Positions 1-5,586 of a stretch of DNA of 8,373 nt are shown piece by piece. Every line of letters starts with the position of its first letter. Position 1 is the stretch's first letter. Source of the DNA: Campylobacteraceae bacterium (lineage in GTDB: Bacteria > Campylobacterota > Campylobacteria > Campylobacterales > Sulfurovaceae). The stretch covers positions 1 through 8,373 of the forward strand of contig JALVQH010000358.1 of assembly GCA_027031505.1 (NCBI GenBank). Reading direction: 5' to 3'. A program made the translations under genes and the position numbers. Below the pieces are notes generated by a model, which was given only the letters and a program-made list of their open reading frames with translations, did no database searches and was not told the DNA's origin.

Positions 1-17
1 GCATAAATACCATGCAT
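1..17 (-). CDS. Start of a minus-strand gene cut by the left edge
   Basis: Only the first five codons and part of a sixth are visible, reading MHGIY on the minus strand from an ATG at 17-15. The call rests on a strong Shine-Dalgarno sequence, AAGGAG at 28-23, five bases upstream of that ATG. This is the same arrangement used by the SPFH and both heme-protein genes here. A second ATG at 13-11 in another frame has poorer spacing. The product cannot be identified. It would lie downstream of the SPFH gene in the same orientation, separated from it by the hairpin and heptamer tract. Confidence 0.45.
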
Positions 18-70
18 CGTCACTCCTTATACCATCTACTATCAACCATCAACAAATGACCATCAACCAA

Positions 71-88
71 ACGCGACTGAAGTCGCGT
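71..88. repeat. Perfect 8-bp hairpin with GACTGAAGTC core
   Basis: ACGCGACT (71-78) and AGTCGCGT (81-88) are perfect reverse complements around a GA centre. The decamer GACTGAAGTC at its heart recurs at 3618-3627 in a second hairpin, also just left of a heptamer tract. There is no clean T run on either side, so a role as a rho-independent terminator for the SPFH gene is weak. It is better described as one copy of a small dispersed palindrome. Confidence 0.75.
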
Positions 89-93
89 CCCCC

Positions 94-176
94 TCACGAA
101 TCACGAATCACGAATTACGAATTACGAATCACGAATTACCAATTACCAATTACCAATTACCAATTACCAATTACCA
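94..176. repeat. Heptanucleotide tandem repeat, about 12 units
   Basis: Eleven complete 7-bp units and one partial unit run without interruption. They form two blocks: TCACGAA/TTACGAA (six units, 94-135) and TTACCAA (five full units plus a partial one, 136-176). The period of seven is exact throughout. Related units occur inverted at 7619-7646 and direct at 7670-7683. Similar heptamers, known as STRR sequences, are described in cyanobacteria; any link is inference. The array lies just past the SPFH stop codon and codes for nothing. Confidence 0.9.
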
Positions 177-188
177 TCCATCAACCAA

Positions 189-1064
189 CTATTTGAATAC
201 ACTGCCGAGTATCCCCTTGATCGCCCCCTGAAGGTCGGCCGGATAGATGACGAATTTGCTGTTGTCGCTCTCACTGATCTTTTCGAGTGAATTGATGTAG
301 CGATCCCCAAGGAGGAACATCGCCGGCAGCTCCTTGTCCTGGATGTTTTCACTGATGAGACGGATCGCTTCGGCCGAGGCGTTGGCCAGCGCCACCTGCG
401 CCTTGGCTTCCCGTTCGGCGGCGGCGAGCTTGCCGTCGGCTTCGAGGATCGCGGCGTTTTTGTTCCCCTCTGCCATCGTCTCCACCGCACGCCGTTCCCG
501 CTCGGCGGCGGCTTGCTGCTCCATCGCCTTCTGCATCGAGGAGCTGGGGTTGATGTCCTGGATCTCGACCGATTTGACCGTCACCCCCCAGTCGGCAACA
601 TCGTCGACGATCTGCTCTTTGAGTTTGGCTTTGATGTGTTCGCGGTTGGAGAGGGCTTCATCGAGAGTCATCTCCCCAAGGATCGACCGGAGGGTGGTCA
701 TAACAAGCTGCTGGATCGCGAGACGGAAGTTTTCGACACCATAGAGGGCGTTTTCCGGCCGGGTCACCCGCAGGAAGGTGACGGCGTTGGTGAGGATCAC
801 GGCATTGTCCCGGGTGATCACCTCCTGCTGCGGAATGTCGAGGATGATGTCCCGGGTGGTGATCCGCTCCCGAATCGACTCGATGTAGGGGACGATGACG
901 TTGAGCCCCGGCTTCAGTGTCCGGGAAAACTTCCCGAGACGCTCAACGATCCACTCCTCCCCCTGCGGGACAATGTTGATCCCCTTGTAGAGGGTGACGA
1001 TTACCAATACCGCGAGGATACCGACGACATTCAGTAAACCGCTTAAATTGTTCAGTGTTTCCAT
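189..1064 (-). CDS. SPFH/Band 7 (stomatin/slipin, QmcA-like) membrane protein
   Basis: A 291-residue protein of the SPFH (stomatin/prohibitin/flotillin/HflK-C) superfamily. These proteins form large membrane-anchored ring assemblies linked to membrane organisation and membrane-protease control. Residues 10-26 form one hydrophobic anchor. The stomatin signature KPGLNVIVPYIE follows at 51-62. The Band 7 domain runs to about residue 175 and includes the typical VKSVEIQDINP. An Ala/Glu-rich coiled coil covers about 180-235 (AMEQQAAAERERRA). Length fits the compact QmcA/slipin type. The start is set by AAGGAG at 1077-1072, seven bases upstream of ATG. In many bacteria such genes directly follow nfeD. 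Here nfeD lies upstream in the same orientation, but an Rpn remnant sits in between. No promoter was seen immediately upstream, so transcription may still come from nfeD. Confidence 0.93.
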   Translation of the reverse strand: METLNNLSGLLNVVGILAVLVIVTLYKGINIVPQGEEWIVERLGKFSRTLKPGLNVIVPYIESIRERITTRDIILDIPQQEVITRDNAVILTNAVTFLRVTRPENALYGVENFRLAIQQLVMTTLRSILGEMTLDEALSNREHIKAKLKEQIVDDVADWGVTVKSVEIQDINPSSSMQKAMEQQAAAERERRAVETMAEGNKNAAILEADGKLAAAEREAKAQVALANASAEAIRLISENIQDKELPAMFLLGDRYINSLEKISESDNSKFVIYPADLQGAIKGILGSVFK

Positions 1065-1087
1065 TGGATTACTCCTTTTTGTTATGA

Positions 1088-1393
1088 TCAGAGCTTATTC
1101 TTTCCGTTTTTTCGCAACCGTTCCACATGCTCTTCATCAAGCCCTGTACTACGTGCGATGGTTTTGTTGTCCAGCCCTTGCAAAATGGATCTCTCGGCGA
1201 TCGTAATTTTCTCTTTTTCCATTCCCTTCTCCATCCCTTTTCTCTCGGCTGTGCGGAGGGTATTGATCTCGTCAAACGCTTTGAGTTTCATGTAGTCGTA
1301 CACTTCGAGCTCTTGTTTCTCCCATGCCGTCTGGGTGGCGATGGTGAAAGCATCGATGAAAGCCTGGAGGTTTTCGTACGCATGGGGGCTCCT
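1088..1393 (-). pseudogene. C-terminal remnant of an Rpn/PD-(D/E)XK nuclease-family gene
   Basis: Minus-strand codons from 1393 to the TGA at 1090-1088 read as the tail of an Rpn-type (recombination-promoting nuclease, 'transposase' PD-(D/E)XK) protein. They include AYENLQAFIDAF, then WEKQELEVYDYMKLKAFDE, a Lys/Glu-rich helix with AERKGMEKGMEKEK, and a terminal helix-turn-helix-like segment with GLDNKTIARSTGLDEEHVE. The nuclease core (D...ExQ) is missing: an in-frame TGA at 1396-1394 closes the frame upstream, and no homologous sequence is evident before it. The remnant sits between nfeD and the SPFH gene. A shorter ORF within it, ATG at 1222 with GGAG six bases upstream, would give 45 residues and could still be translated. 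An intact relative starts at 7796 on the other strand. Confidence 0.72.
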
Positions 1394-1453
1394 TCATATT
1401 TTCAATCAATCAAACCTCTGAGAATTATGTTCCTGTATGTTTCAGCAGGGCAT

Positions 1454-1906
1454 TCATGCTTCTTTCACTTCGATCAACTGACCGTTGACTTCCACGATCC
1501 GGACACGGGTTCCCTCGGGAAGCGCCTCAGCCGATGTCGCATGCCAGACGGTATTGCCGAGCACCGGCGTATCGAAGATCACTGTGCCCCGGCGGTGGGG
1601 GGCGATCGCTTCGGTGACGGTACCCGGTGTGTCGAGTCCGTGGTCGGACTGTCCGGTGGTCGAAACGGTCTCATCCCGAAACCATCGTATCCATACCACA
1701 AAAACAATAACAGAGAGGACAATCCACAGCAGCAGCGCCTTGAGAAACGGCAGATCCATCATATAGTCCGCACCGCCGACAATCGCTGCCGCCAGCCCCA
1801 GACCAAGAAACAGAAACGTCCCCACATTCATCTCCACGATCAGCAGGATCAACCCCAGCGCCACCCAGTGCCACCATACCACCGTTTCACTCAGATAGAT
1901 CAGCAT
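1454..1906 (-). CDS. nfeD: NfeD family membrane protein (short form)
   Basis: A 150-residue protein with the short NfeD layout. Hydrophobic segments lie at about 10-26, 30-44 and 55-75, and are followed by a soluble C-terminal beta-rich OB-fold domain of about 90-150 (GTVTEAIAPHRRGTV, then GTRVRIVEVNGQLIEVKE). NfeD proteins are established partners of SPFH proteins, and the SPFH gene lies downstream in the same direction. The long-form ClpP-like serine protease domain is absent, as is usual for the short class. GGAGGT at 1917-1912 is five bases upstream of the ATG. An extended -10 lies at 1943-1935. The 390-base gap to its expected partner, filled largely by an Rpn remnant, is the odd point. 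Confidence 0.9.
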   Translation of the reverse strand: MLIYLSETVVWWHWVALGLILLIVEMNVGTFLFLGLGLAAAIVGGADYMMDLPFLKALLLWIVLSVIVFVVWIRWFRDETVSTTGQSDHGLDTPGTVTEAIAPHRRGTVIFDTPVLGNTVWHATSAEALPEGTRVRIVEVNGQLIEVKEA

Positions 1907-1934
1907 ATTTTACCTCCATGATCGCGATAGAGCT

Positions 1935-1943
1935 ATTATATCA
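1935..1943 (-). promoter_or_regulatory. Extended -10 promoter for nfeD
   Basis: Read on the minus strand this is TGATATAAT, a consensus TATAAT with the upstream TGn extension. It is about 20 bases upstream of the nfeD Shine-Dalgarno sequence. No convincing TTGACA box is visible, which agrees with the weak -35 conservation known for sigma-70 promoters of Campylobacterota. Confidence 0.65.
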
Positions 1944-1991
1944 CTTTTTCACCAATGTCATCACCAAAACGAAACCAAAGGGATCAACTCG

Positions 1992-2729
1992 CTATTCATC
2001 ATCATACTCCTTCAGCAGCGTTTCTGCCTTTACTGTATCTTTCGATTGAGCAGATTTTAACAGCAGATAACTGACCACACTGATGCCGGCACTCCCCAAC
2101 ACCATGGCCATTACGACGATCTGATAGCGCACCGCAACAGTCGGGTCGACTCCGGAGAGGATTTGACCGGTCATCATGCCCGGAAGTGAGACGAGACCGA
2201 CAGCGAGGAATGAGTTGATCTGCGGGATGAGCGCTCCGTGGAATGCTGTAGCTCTGGCTGCCTCGTATGTGTGAGTTTTGATCTCGTTTTCAAACCGCTC
2301 TGCGGCCAGAGATATCGCATTCATCGCATTGGCATAGATCATCCCGGCAAGCGGGATGACAAACCGCGGCTGATAGAGCGGCTCCAGATCGATGACGGCG
2401 TAGAGCACCAAAAGCAGATTGATACTGCCGCCAATCAGGATAGAGACAAAGATTTTGACGTATGTCTGTACGCTTTTTCGCTGCACATTTCTCAGTGCGA
2501 TCAACGAAGAGACCAGTACCATAAAAAGAACGATCAACAATCCTGCTATACAGTTTTGATTGTTAAAAATATACACCAGAAGATAGCCGATCAGAAGCAG
2601 TTGTGCTACCATCCTGAATGTCGCTGTCACCACCTCTCTGGCGTCGCCAATCCAGCGATAGTAAAAGTAGCCAACGATCCCAACAGGCATCAGCATGACA
2701 AGCAAGTGAGAAAAAGGGATAATGTCCAT
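1992..2729 (-). CDS. fetB: FetB/UPF0014-family ABC transporter permease (iron export type)
   Basis: A 245-residue, mostly hydrophobic protein of the UPF0014 family. Its E. coli member FetB pairs with the ATPase FetA in an iron exporter that protects against oxidative stress. Several membrane segments are visible, including the stretches around 7-24, 38-55, 60-78, 92-114, 123-139, 170-188 and 200-223. The conserved centre is clear: PRFVIPLAGMIYANAMNAIS followed by the cytoplasmic segment with FENEIKTHTYEAARATAF, the likely ATPase contact. Length matches the family. No fetA ATPase gene is next to it in the window. There is no recognisable Shine-Dalgarno sequence before the ATG, so translation may depend on coupling or an AT-rich leader. 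The c-553 cytochrome gene lies 69 bases upstream in the same orientation. Confidence 0.85.
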   Translation of the reverse strand: MDIIPFSHLLVMLMPVGIVGYFYYRWIGDAREVVTATFRMVAQLLLIGYLLVYIFNNQNCIAGLLIVLFMVLVSSLIALRNVQRKSVQTYVKIFVSILIGGSINLLLVLYAVIDLEPLYQPRFVIPLAGMIYANAMNAISLAAERFENEIKTHTYEAARATAFHGALIPQINSFLAVGLVSLPGMMTGQILSGVDPTVAVRYQIVVMAMVLGSAGISVVSYLLLKSAQSKDTVKAETLLKEYDDE

Positions 2730-2762
2730 AATGAAAAATAAGGGAAAAACAGAAGAAGGGGT

Positions 2763-2782
2763 GATACCGCCGAAGCGGTATC
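2763..2782 (-). terminator. UUCG-tetraloop hairpin after the c-553 cytochrome gene
   Basis: On the minus strand GATACCGC and GCGGTATC form a perfect 8-bp stem closed by a TTCG tetraloop, starting 16 bases after the cytochrome stop codon. A T5 run occurs only about 12 bases after the stem, so it may be a weak terminator or an RNA-stabilising hairpin that lets some transcription reach fetB. Confidence 0.6.
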
Positions 2783-2798
2783 GATAAAGAAGCGAAAC

Positions 2799-3095
2799 TT
2801 ACTTGGCAAGTTTGCTGATGTACTCACCGAGTACTTTCATATCCTCTTCGCTCATGTTCGCCTGACCTTTCATGACGCCACCCATACCGTGCTGGTTGAG
2901 GGTTCCGGCCTTGTAGCCTTTGAGATCTTCGACCACTTTGTCAGCTGCCATACCGGCAATGGGGTTGGACTTGCCGAGCGCTTTGGTCTTGCCGTCTGCT
3001 CCGTGGCAGCCGGCACATTTGGCATACAGAGCCGCTCCGTCAGCCATAGCGATGCTTGTCGTGGCTACGAGAGCCAGAAGTGCGATTTTTTTCAT
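2799..3095 (-). CDS. Small periplasmic class I c-type cytochrome (c-553 type)
   Basis: A 98-residue protein with a Sec signal peptide (MKKIALLALVATTSIAMA, cleavage near residue 18) and one heme attachment motif, CAGCH at 27-31. Met71, Met75 or Met81 in the MGGVMKGQANM stretch are candidates for the sixth heme ligand. Size and sequence fit the soluble cytochrome c-553 group, which carries electrons in the periplasm to terminal oxidases or peroxidases. The frame stays open upstream to 3137, but the start at 3095 is chosen because AAGGAG lies five bases before it and the signal peptide begins there. An extended -10 promoter sits at 3132-3124. A UUCG hairpin follows the stop. Heme handling and the fetB-like permease downstream are a loose iron link, which is inference. 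Confidence 0.93.
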   Translation of the reverse strand: MKKIALLALVATTSIAMADGAALYAKCAGCHGADGKTKALGKSNPIAGMAADKVVEDLKGYKAGTLNQHGMGGVMKGQANMSEEDMKVLGEYISKLAK

Positions 3096-3123
3096 GTATT
3101 CTCCTTGGGTTTTGGTACGGTGT

Positions 3124-3132
3124 ATTATAACA
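3124..3132 (-). promoter_or_regulatory. Extended -10 promoter for the c-553 cytochrome gene
   Basis: The minus strand reads TGTTATAAT, about 20 bases before the Shine-Dalgarno AAGGAG of the cytochrome gene. It lies between the upstream heme-protein stop codon and the cytochrome start, so this gene can be transcribed on its own. No clear -35 box is seen. Confidence 0.65.
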
Positions 3133-3166
3133 CGCAATTGTGAATTTATCGTGAAAAATCGTACAT

Positions 3167-3577
3167 TCAGTGCAATTTTCCCTGAACCGTGTAACGATTC
3201 CAGTACCGATCCAACGCCTCGTCAAGTGTTTTGTCATCAATGTTCAAGGGCTTCGCCAACCCATGCGCATCGAGAAACGCCTCCCCCATCACCGAACTGT
3301 CCCGCCGGGGATGGCGCAAAAAATACTTGAGTCCCGCCTTCATATTTTCCCGCCCGCTGTAGACCAGCAGTGCATTCATGAAGGTTTTGCGCAGCGAGAT
3401 CTTTTTCCGGGCATGACAACCGACACAGACCCGATCGAAGGCATCCTGTGCCGGGAGAGTTGCCGTCAAAAGGGAAACAACCATCAGCCCGCGCAGGGTG
3501 TGCAACAGCACACCATCCAAAGACCCCCAACCAAAGCGGTGTGCTCTTGCACACCCTGCACGTTTGGAATATTGCAT
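3167..3577 (-). CDS. Small exported mono-heme c-type protein with a repeat-expanded signal peptide
   Basis: A 136-residue protein with one heme-binding motif, CVGCH at 51-55, followed by a basic helix-rich region (KKISLRKTFMNALLVYSG). Met97 (SSVMGE) is a possible sixth ligand. It does not look like an ordinary class I cytochrome. I recognise only a generic heme-c protein and assign no function. The start at 3577 is supported by AAGGAG five bases upstream. The N-terminus is odd: residues 7-29 are encoded by a paired-hairpin palindrome (3493-3559). Without them the sequence would be a conventional signal peptide, MQYSKR followed by GLMVVSLLTATLPAQ. The gene begins 37 bases after the sensor kinase stop codon, with no promoter seen between, so co-transcription with the regulator/kinase pair is likely. 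Confidence 0.8.
   Translation of the reverse strand: MQYSKRAGCARAHRFGWGSLDGVLLHTLRGLMVVSLLTATLPAQDAFDRVCVGCHARKKISLRKTFMNALLVYSGRENMKAGLKYFLRHPRRDSSVMGEAFLDAHGLAKPLNIDDKTLDEALDRYWNRYTVQGKLH
3493..3559. repeat. Paired-hairpin palindromic element inside a coding region
   Basis: A 22-bp arm at 3493-3514 is repeated inverted at 3538-3559 with one mismatch, across a 23-base spacer. Each arm is itself a hairpin with a 7-bp stem GGTGTGC/GCACACC and a 4-base loop (AACA on the left, TCTT on the right). This two-hairpin form resembles BIME units of REP sequences. It lies wholly inside the signal-peptide codons of the heme protein and keeps the reading frame open. Confidence 0.85.
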
Positions 3578-3613
3578 GTGTTCTCCTTGTGCCAATCTAC
3601 GCTGACGCGTTTA

Positions 3614-3631
3614 GTTAGACTGAAGTCCAAC
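3614..3631. repeat. Imperfect hairpin with GACTGAAGTC core
   Basis: GTTAGACT (3614-3621) and AGTCCAAC (3624-3631) pair with one mismatch around a GA centre. The decamer GACTGAAGTC at 3618-3627 is identical to that in the hairpin at 71-88. It overlaps the last codons and the TAA of the sensor kinase. Confidence 0.65.
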
Positions 3632-4892
3632 AGATAAAAGCGTTGCAAAGCAACGCATACCAGAATTCCTCACTCCTCACTCCTGCTTCCTGATTTCCTT
3701 TATGTCCAAAGGACAAAATGAACGCCGTCCCCTCCCCCTCCTCCGAATGCACCTCGATCGTCATCCTGTAGTGATCCACGATCCGCTTGACGATACTCAG
3801 GCCGATCCCGAAGCCCCCTTCGCTCTCATTGAAGCGCGAATAGCGTTCGAAAATATGGGGCAGAGCATCAGAGGCAATCCCGATGCCGGTATCCGCAACC
3901 TCCAGCCGTCCTCGAGCGAGACGCACACGGATCGTCCCGCCTCGTCGGTTGTACTTGATGGCATTGGAGAGAAGATTGTCCACCACCCGCTCAATAAGAC
4001 GGCGATCAGCCGTGAGGGTTGTCGGTGTGATGTTGGCCTCAAGAGTCAGCTTTTTTGACTGCATCAAAATCTCAAAAAACTCCAGGCGGCTCCGCACCAG
4101 CACCGCCATATCCAGCACCACATCTTCGGTCTCCCTCTCCTGCTCCAGGGTGGCAAATTTGAGATCTTCATACAGGGTCGAGACGGTGCGGGCGGCGACA
4201 TTGATCCGGCCGAGTCTCCGGGCGTTGGCGTCGCTGATCCCGGCCGGATCGATCGACTCGATGTTGGCGAGGATCGCGCTCAGCGGGGTGTTGAGCTCAT
4301 GGGTGGTGTCCTTGATAAACTGATCAAGCAGGAGGATCGAGTGGCGCATCGGGCGGACGAAGAGGTGCGCGAGGTAGAGACCGATGAGCATCAGCACCAT
4401 CAGCGCCGCGAAGCCGTACCCCCCGATGGTGTGGAGTGTCGCGGTGAACCACTCGGTATCCTCGGGCACTTCGATGATGAGGTATTTTGCGCCGAGGTAA
4501 TAGTTGTCGAGAATTTTGACAAACTGGATTCGATCGCCGATCCGGTAAATCTCCTCTTCAAGGTTGATACGGGGTTCATGGAGGGTTGAGAAGATTTTGA
4601 CATATTCCAGATCATAAATCGCACTCTTGAAGCGCTCATCCCGCGGATAGACAGCAAGCTGCGGGAAGTGGTCATGGAGGTAATGGAGCCGCTTGATCTG
4701 ATCGGCTGCGTACTCCATCAGTTTGATCCGGTACGCCGAGAAGGCCAGTTTCTCCTGCGACTGGTAGTAAAAATACCCCATCAGTCCGATCAGCAGCATC
4801 ACCAGCAGTGCATACACACCAAGGAAGCGGAACAGGCTCTTGCGTTCAGAACGCAGAAACGTATTTGTAGCCCTGTTTTTTGATGCTGACAA
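3615..4892 (-). CDS. Membrane sensor histidine kinase, partner of the OmpR-type regulator
   Basis: A 425-residue kinase. One membrane segment at about 24-43, a periplasmic sensor region of about 45-155 and a second membrane segment at about 157-178 precede the kinase core. The H box is DTTHELNTPL with phospho-acceptor His198. The N box is DNLLSNAIKYN (305-315), the G1 box DTGIGI (334-339), the F box IFERYSRF (347-354) and the G2 box GFGIGLSIV (360-368). All catalytic motifs are intact. The sensor region matches no domain I recognise, so the signal is unknown. The start is a TTG with AAGGA five bases upstream, overlapping the end of the regulator gene by 47 bases. Residues from about 396 on are encoded by heptamers and hairpins, including a terminator-like one, so the C-terminus is probably a read-through of a lost stop codon. 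Confidence 0.92.
   Translation of the reverse strand: MSASKNRATNTFLRSERKSLFRFLGVYALLVMLLIGLMGYFYYQSQEKLAFSAYRIKLMEYAADQIKRLHYLHDHFPQLAVYPRDERFKSAIYDLEYVKIFSTLHEPRINLEEEIYRIGDRIQFVKILDNYYLGAKYLIIEVPEDTEWFTATLHTIGGYGFAALMVLMLIGLYLAHLFVRPMRHSILLLDQFIKDTTHELNTPLSAILANIESIDPAGISDANARRLGRINVAARTVSTLYEDLKFATLEQERETEDVVLDMAVLVRSRLEFFEILMQSKKLTLEANITPTTLTADRRLIERVVDNLLSNAIKYNRRGGTIRVRLARGRLEVADTGIGIASDALPHIFERYSRFNESEGGFGIGLSIVKRIVDHYRMTIEVHSEEGEGTAFILSFGHKGNQEAGVRSEEFWYALLCNAFICWTSV
3634..3656 (-). terminator. Terminator-like hairpin within the kinase 3' end
   Basis: On the minus strand GCGTTGC and GCAACGC form a perfect 7-bp stem with a TTT loop, followed at once by TTTTAT. This has the form of a rho-independent terminator for the regulator/kinase operon, but it lies inside the kinase frame, 19 bases before the TAA. 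If it works, it would limit expression of the heme-protein gene downstream. Confidence 0.5.
3668..3695. repeat. Four heptamer units at the kinase 3' end
   Basis: Four consecutive 7-bp units, CCTCACT, CCTCACT, CCTGCTT and CCTGATT, show the same period as the long array at 94-176 and share the TCAC core. They encode part of the aberrant kinase tail on the minus strand (around QEAGVRSEE). Confidence 0.7.
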
Positions 4893-5523
4893 TACGATCC
4901 TTTCCGATCAGTTTGCGCAGATTTTTGATGTAGGTGCGCAGCGACGTATCGCTCGGCTCTTCGTCATAGTCCCAGAGCACCTTGAAGATCCGCTCATGGG
5001 CGATTACTTCGTCGGGGTGTTTCATGAAGAGTGTGAGAAGTTTCCCCTCCTTGACCCCAAGCTGAATCTCTTTTTTCCCATCAAGAAGTGCCCCGTTTTT
5101 GATGTCGTACCGGAGGGTATCGGTGATCCGAATCTCTTCGGTTTTTGCATGATAAAAGCTCCGTTTGATAAGGGTCTCGACTCGAATGAGGAGCTCCTTG
5201 AGAGCAAACGGCTTGCGGATGTAATCGTCTCCACCGCTGGCAAACCCCTCTTCGAGGTCTTCGACGCTGCTGAGTGAGGTGATATAGATCGCCGGAGCCG
5301 CCACCCCCTCCTCTCTGGCCTCTTTGAGCAGTTCAAATCCGTTCATCCCCGGCACATGGACATCGAGCAGCAGCAGATCATACCGCTTCTCGTAGAGCAG
5401 ATCCTGTGCTTCGTCTCCGTCATACGCCGCATCGACCGAATAGCCATGCTCCTCAAGATATTCGACGATCGTCTCGTTAAGGCTGGCATCGTCTTCGAGG
5501 AGGAAAAGGTGGGGAGTTGCCAT
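4846..5523 (-). CDS. OmpR/PhoB-family response regulator
   Basis: A 225-residue two-domain regulator. The receiver domain (about 5-120) carries the acidic pair Asp11/Asp12, the phospho-acceptor Asp54 (LLLDVHVPG), Thr82 (YITSLSS) and Lys104 (RKPF), so it should be phosphorylatable. The C-terminal winged-helix DNA-binding domain (about 130-225) shows ITDTLRYDIKNG, the recognition-helix region with SDTSLRTYIKNLRKLIG, and the terminal hairpin IKKQGYKYV. It is presumably phosphorylated by the overlapping downstream kinase. The ribosome-binding site is weak (GTGAG a few bases before ATG). A TATAAT box at 5563-5558 gives it its own promoter, between it and the ABC gene. Target genes cannot be read from the sequence; the linked heme-protein genes are candidates by position only. 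Confidence 0.94.
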   Translation of the reverse strand: MATPHLFLLEDDASLNETIVEYLEEHGYSVDAAYDGDEAQDLLYEKRYDLLLLDVHVPGMNGFELLKEAREEGVAAPAIYITSLSSVEDLEEGFASGGDDYIRKPFALKELLIRVETLIKRSFYHAKTEEIRITDTLRYDIKNGALLDGKKEIQLGVKEGKLLTLFMKHPDEVIAHERIFKVLWDYDEEPSDTSLRTYIKNLRKLIGKDRIVSIKKQGYKYVSAF

Positions 5524-5557
5524 GGGTACTCACTTTGAAATATATTGATTCAGGGAT

Positions 5558-5563
5558 ATTATA
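5558..5563 (-). promoter_or_regulatory. -10 box for the regulator/kinase operon
   Basis: TATAAT on the minus strand, 34 bases before the regulator ATG and in the 63-base gap after the ABC gene. Unlike the other three -10 boxes in the window it lacks the TGn extension (CCC precedes it), and no good -35 is visible. It may need an activator, possibly its own product. Confidence 0.55.
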
Positions 5564-5586
5564 GGGAAAGTTTTGTTAGATTATTG

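Noticed and set aside
71..88. Rho-independent terminator for the SPFH gene
   Set aside because: The stem is strong but is followed by TTTGGTTG on the minus strand rather than a T run, and it lies 100 bases past the stop codon.
94..176. Possible CRISPR array
   Set aside because: Units are contiguous 7-mers with no unique spacers, so it is a simple tandem repeat.
513..1037. Plus-strand frames opposite the SPFH gene
   Set aside because: Shadow frames of a strongly recognised SPFH protein; no ribosome-binding site or recognisable domain.
1127..1921. 264-codon plus-strand open frame across nfeD and the Rpn remnant
   Set aside because: It covers clear minus-strand coding sequence, shows no family features, and its Gln/His/Lys-rich end is the complement of NfeD membrane segments.
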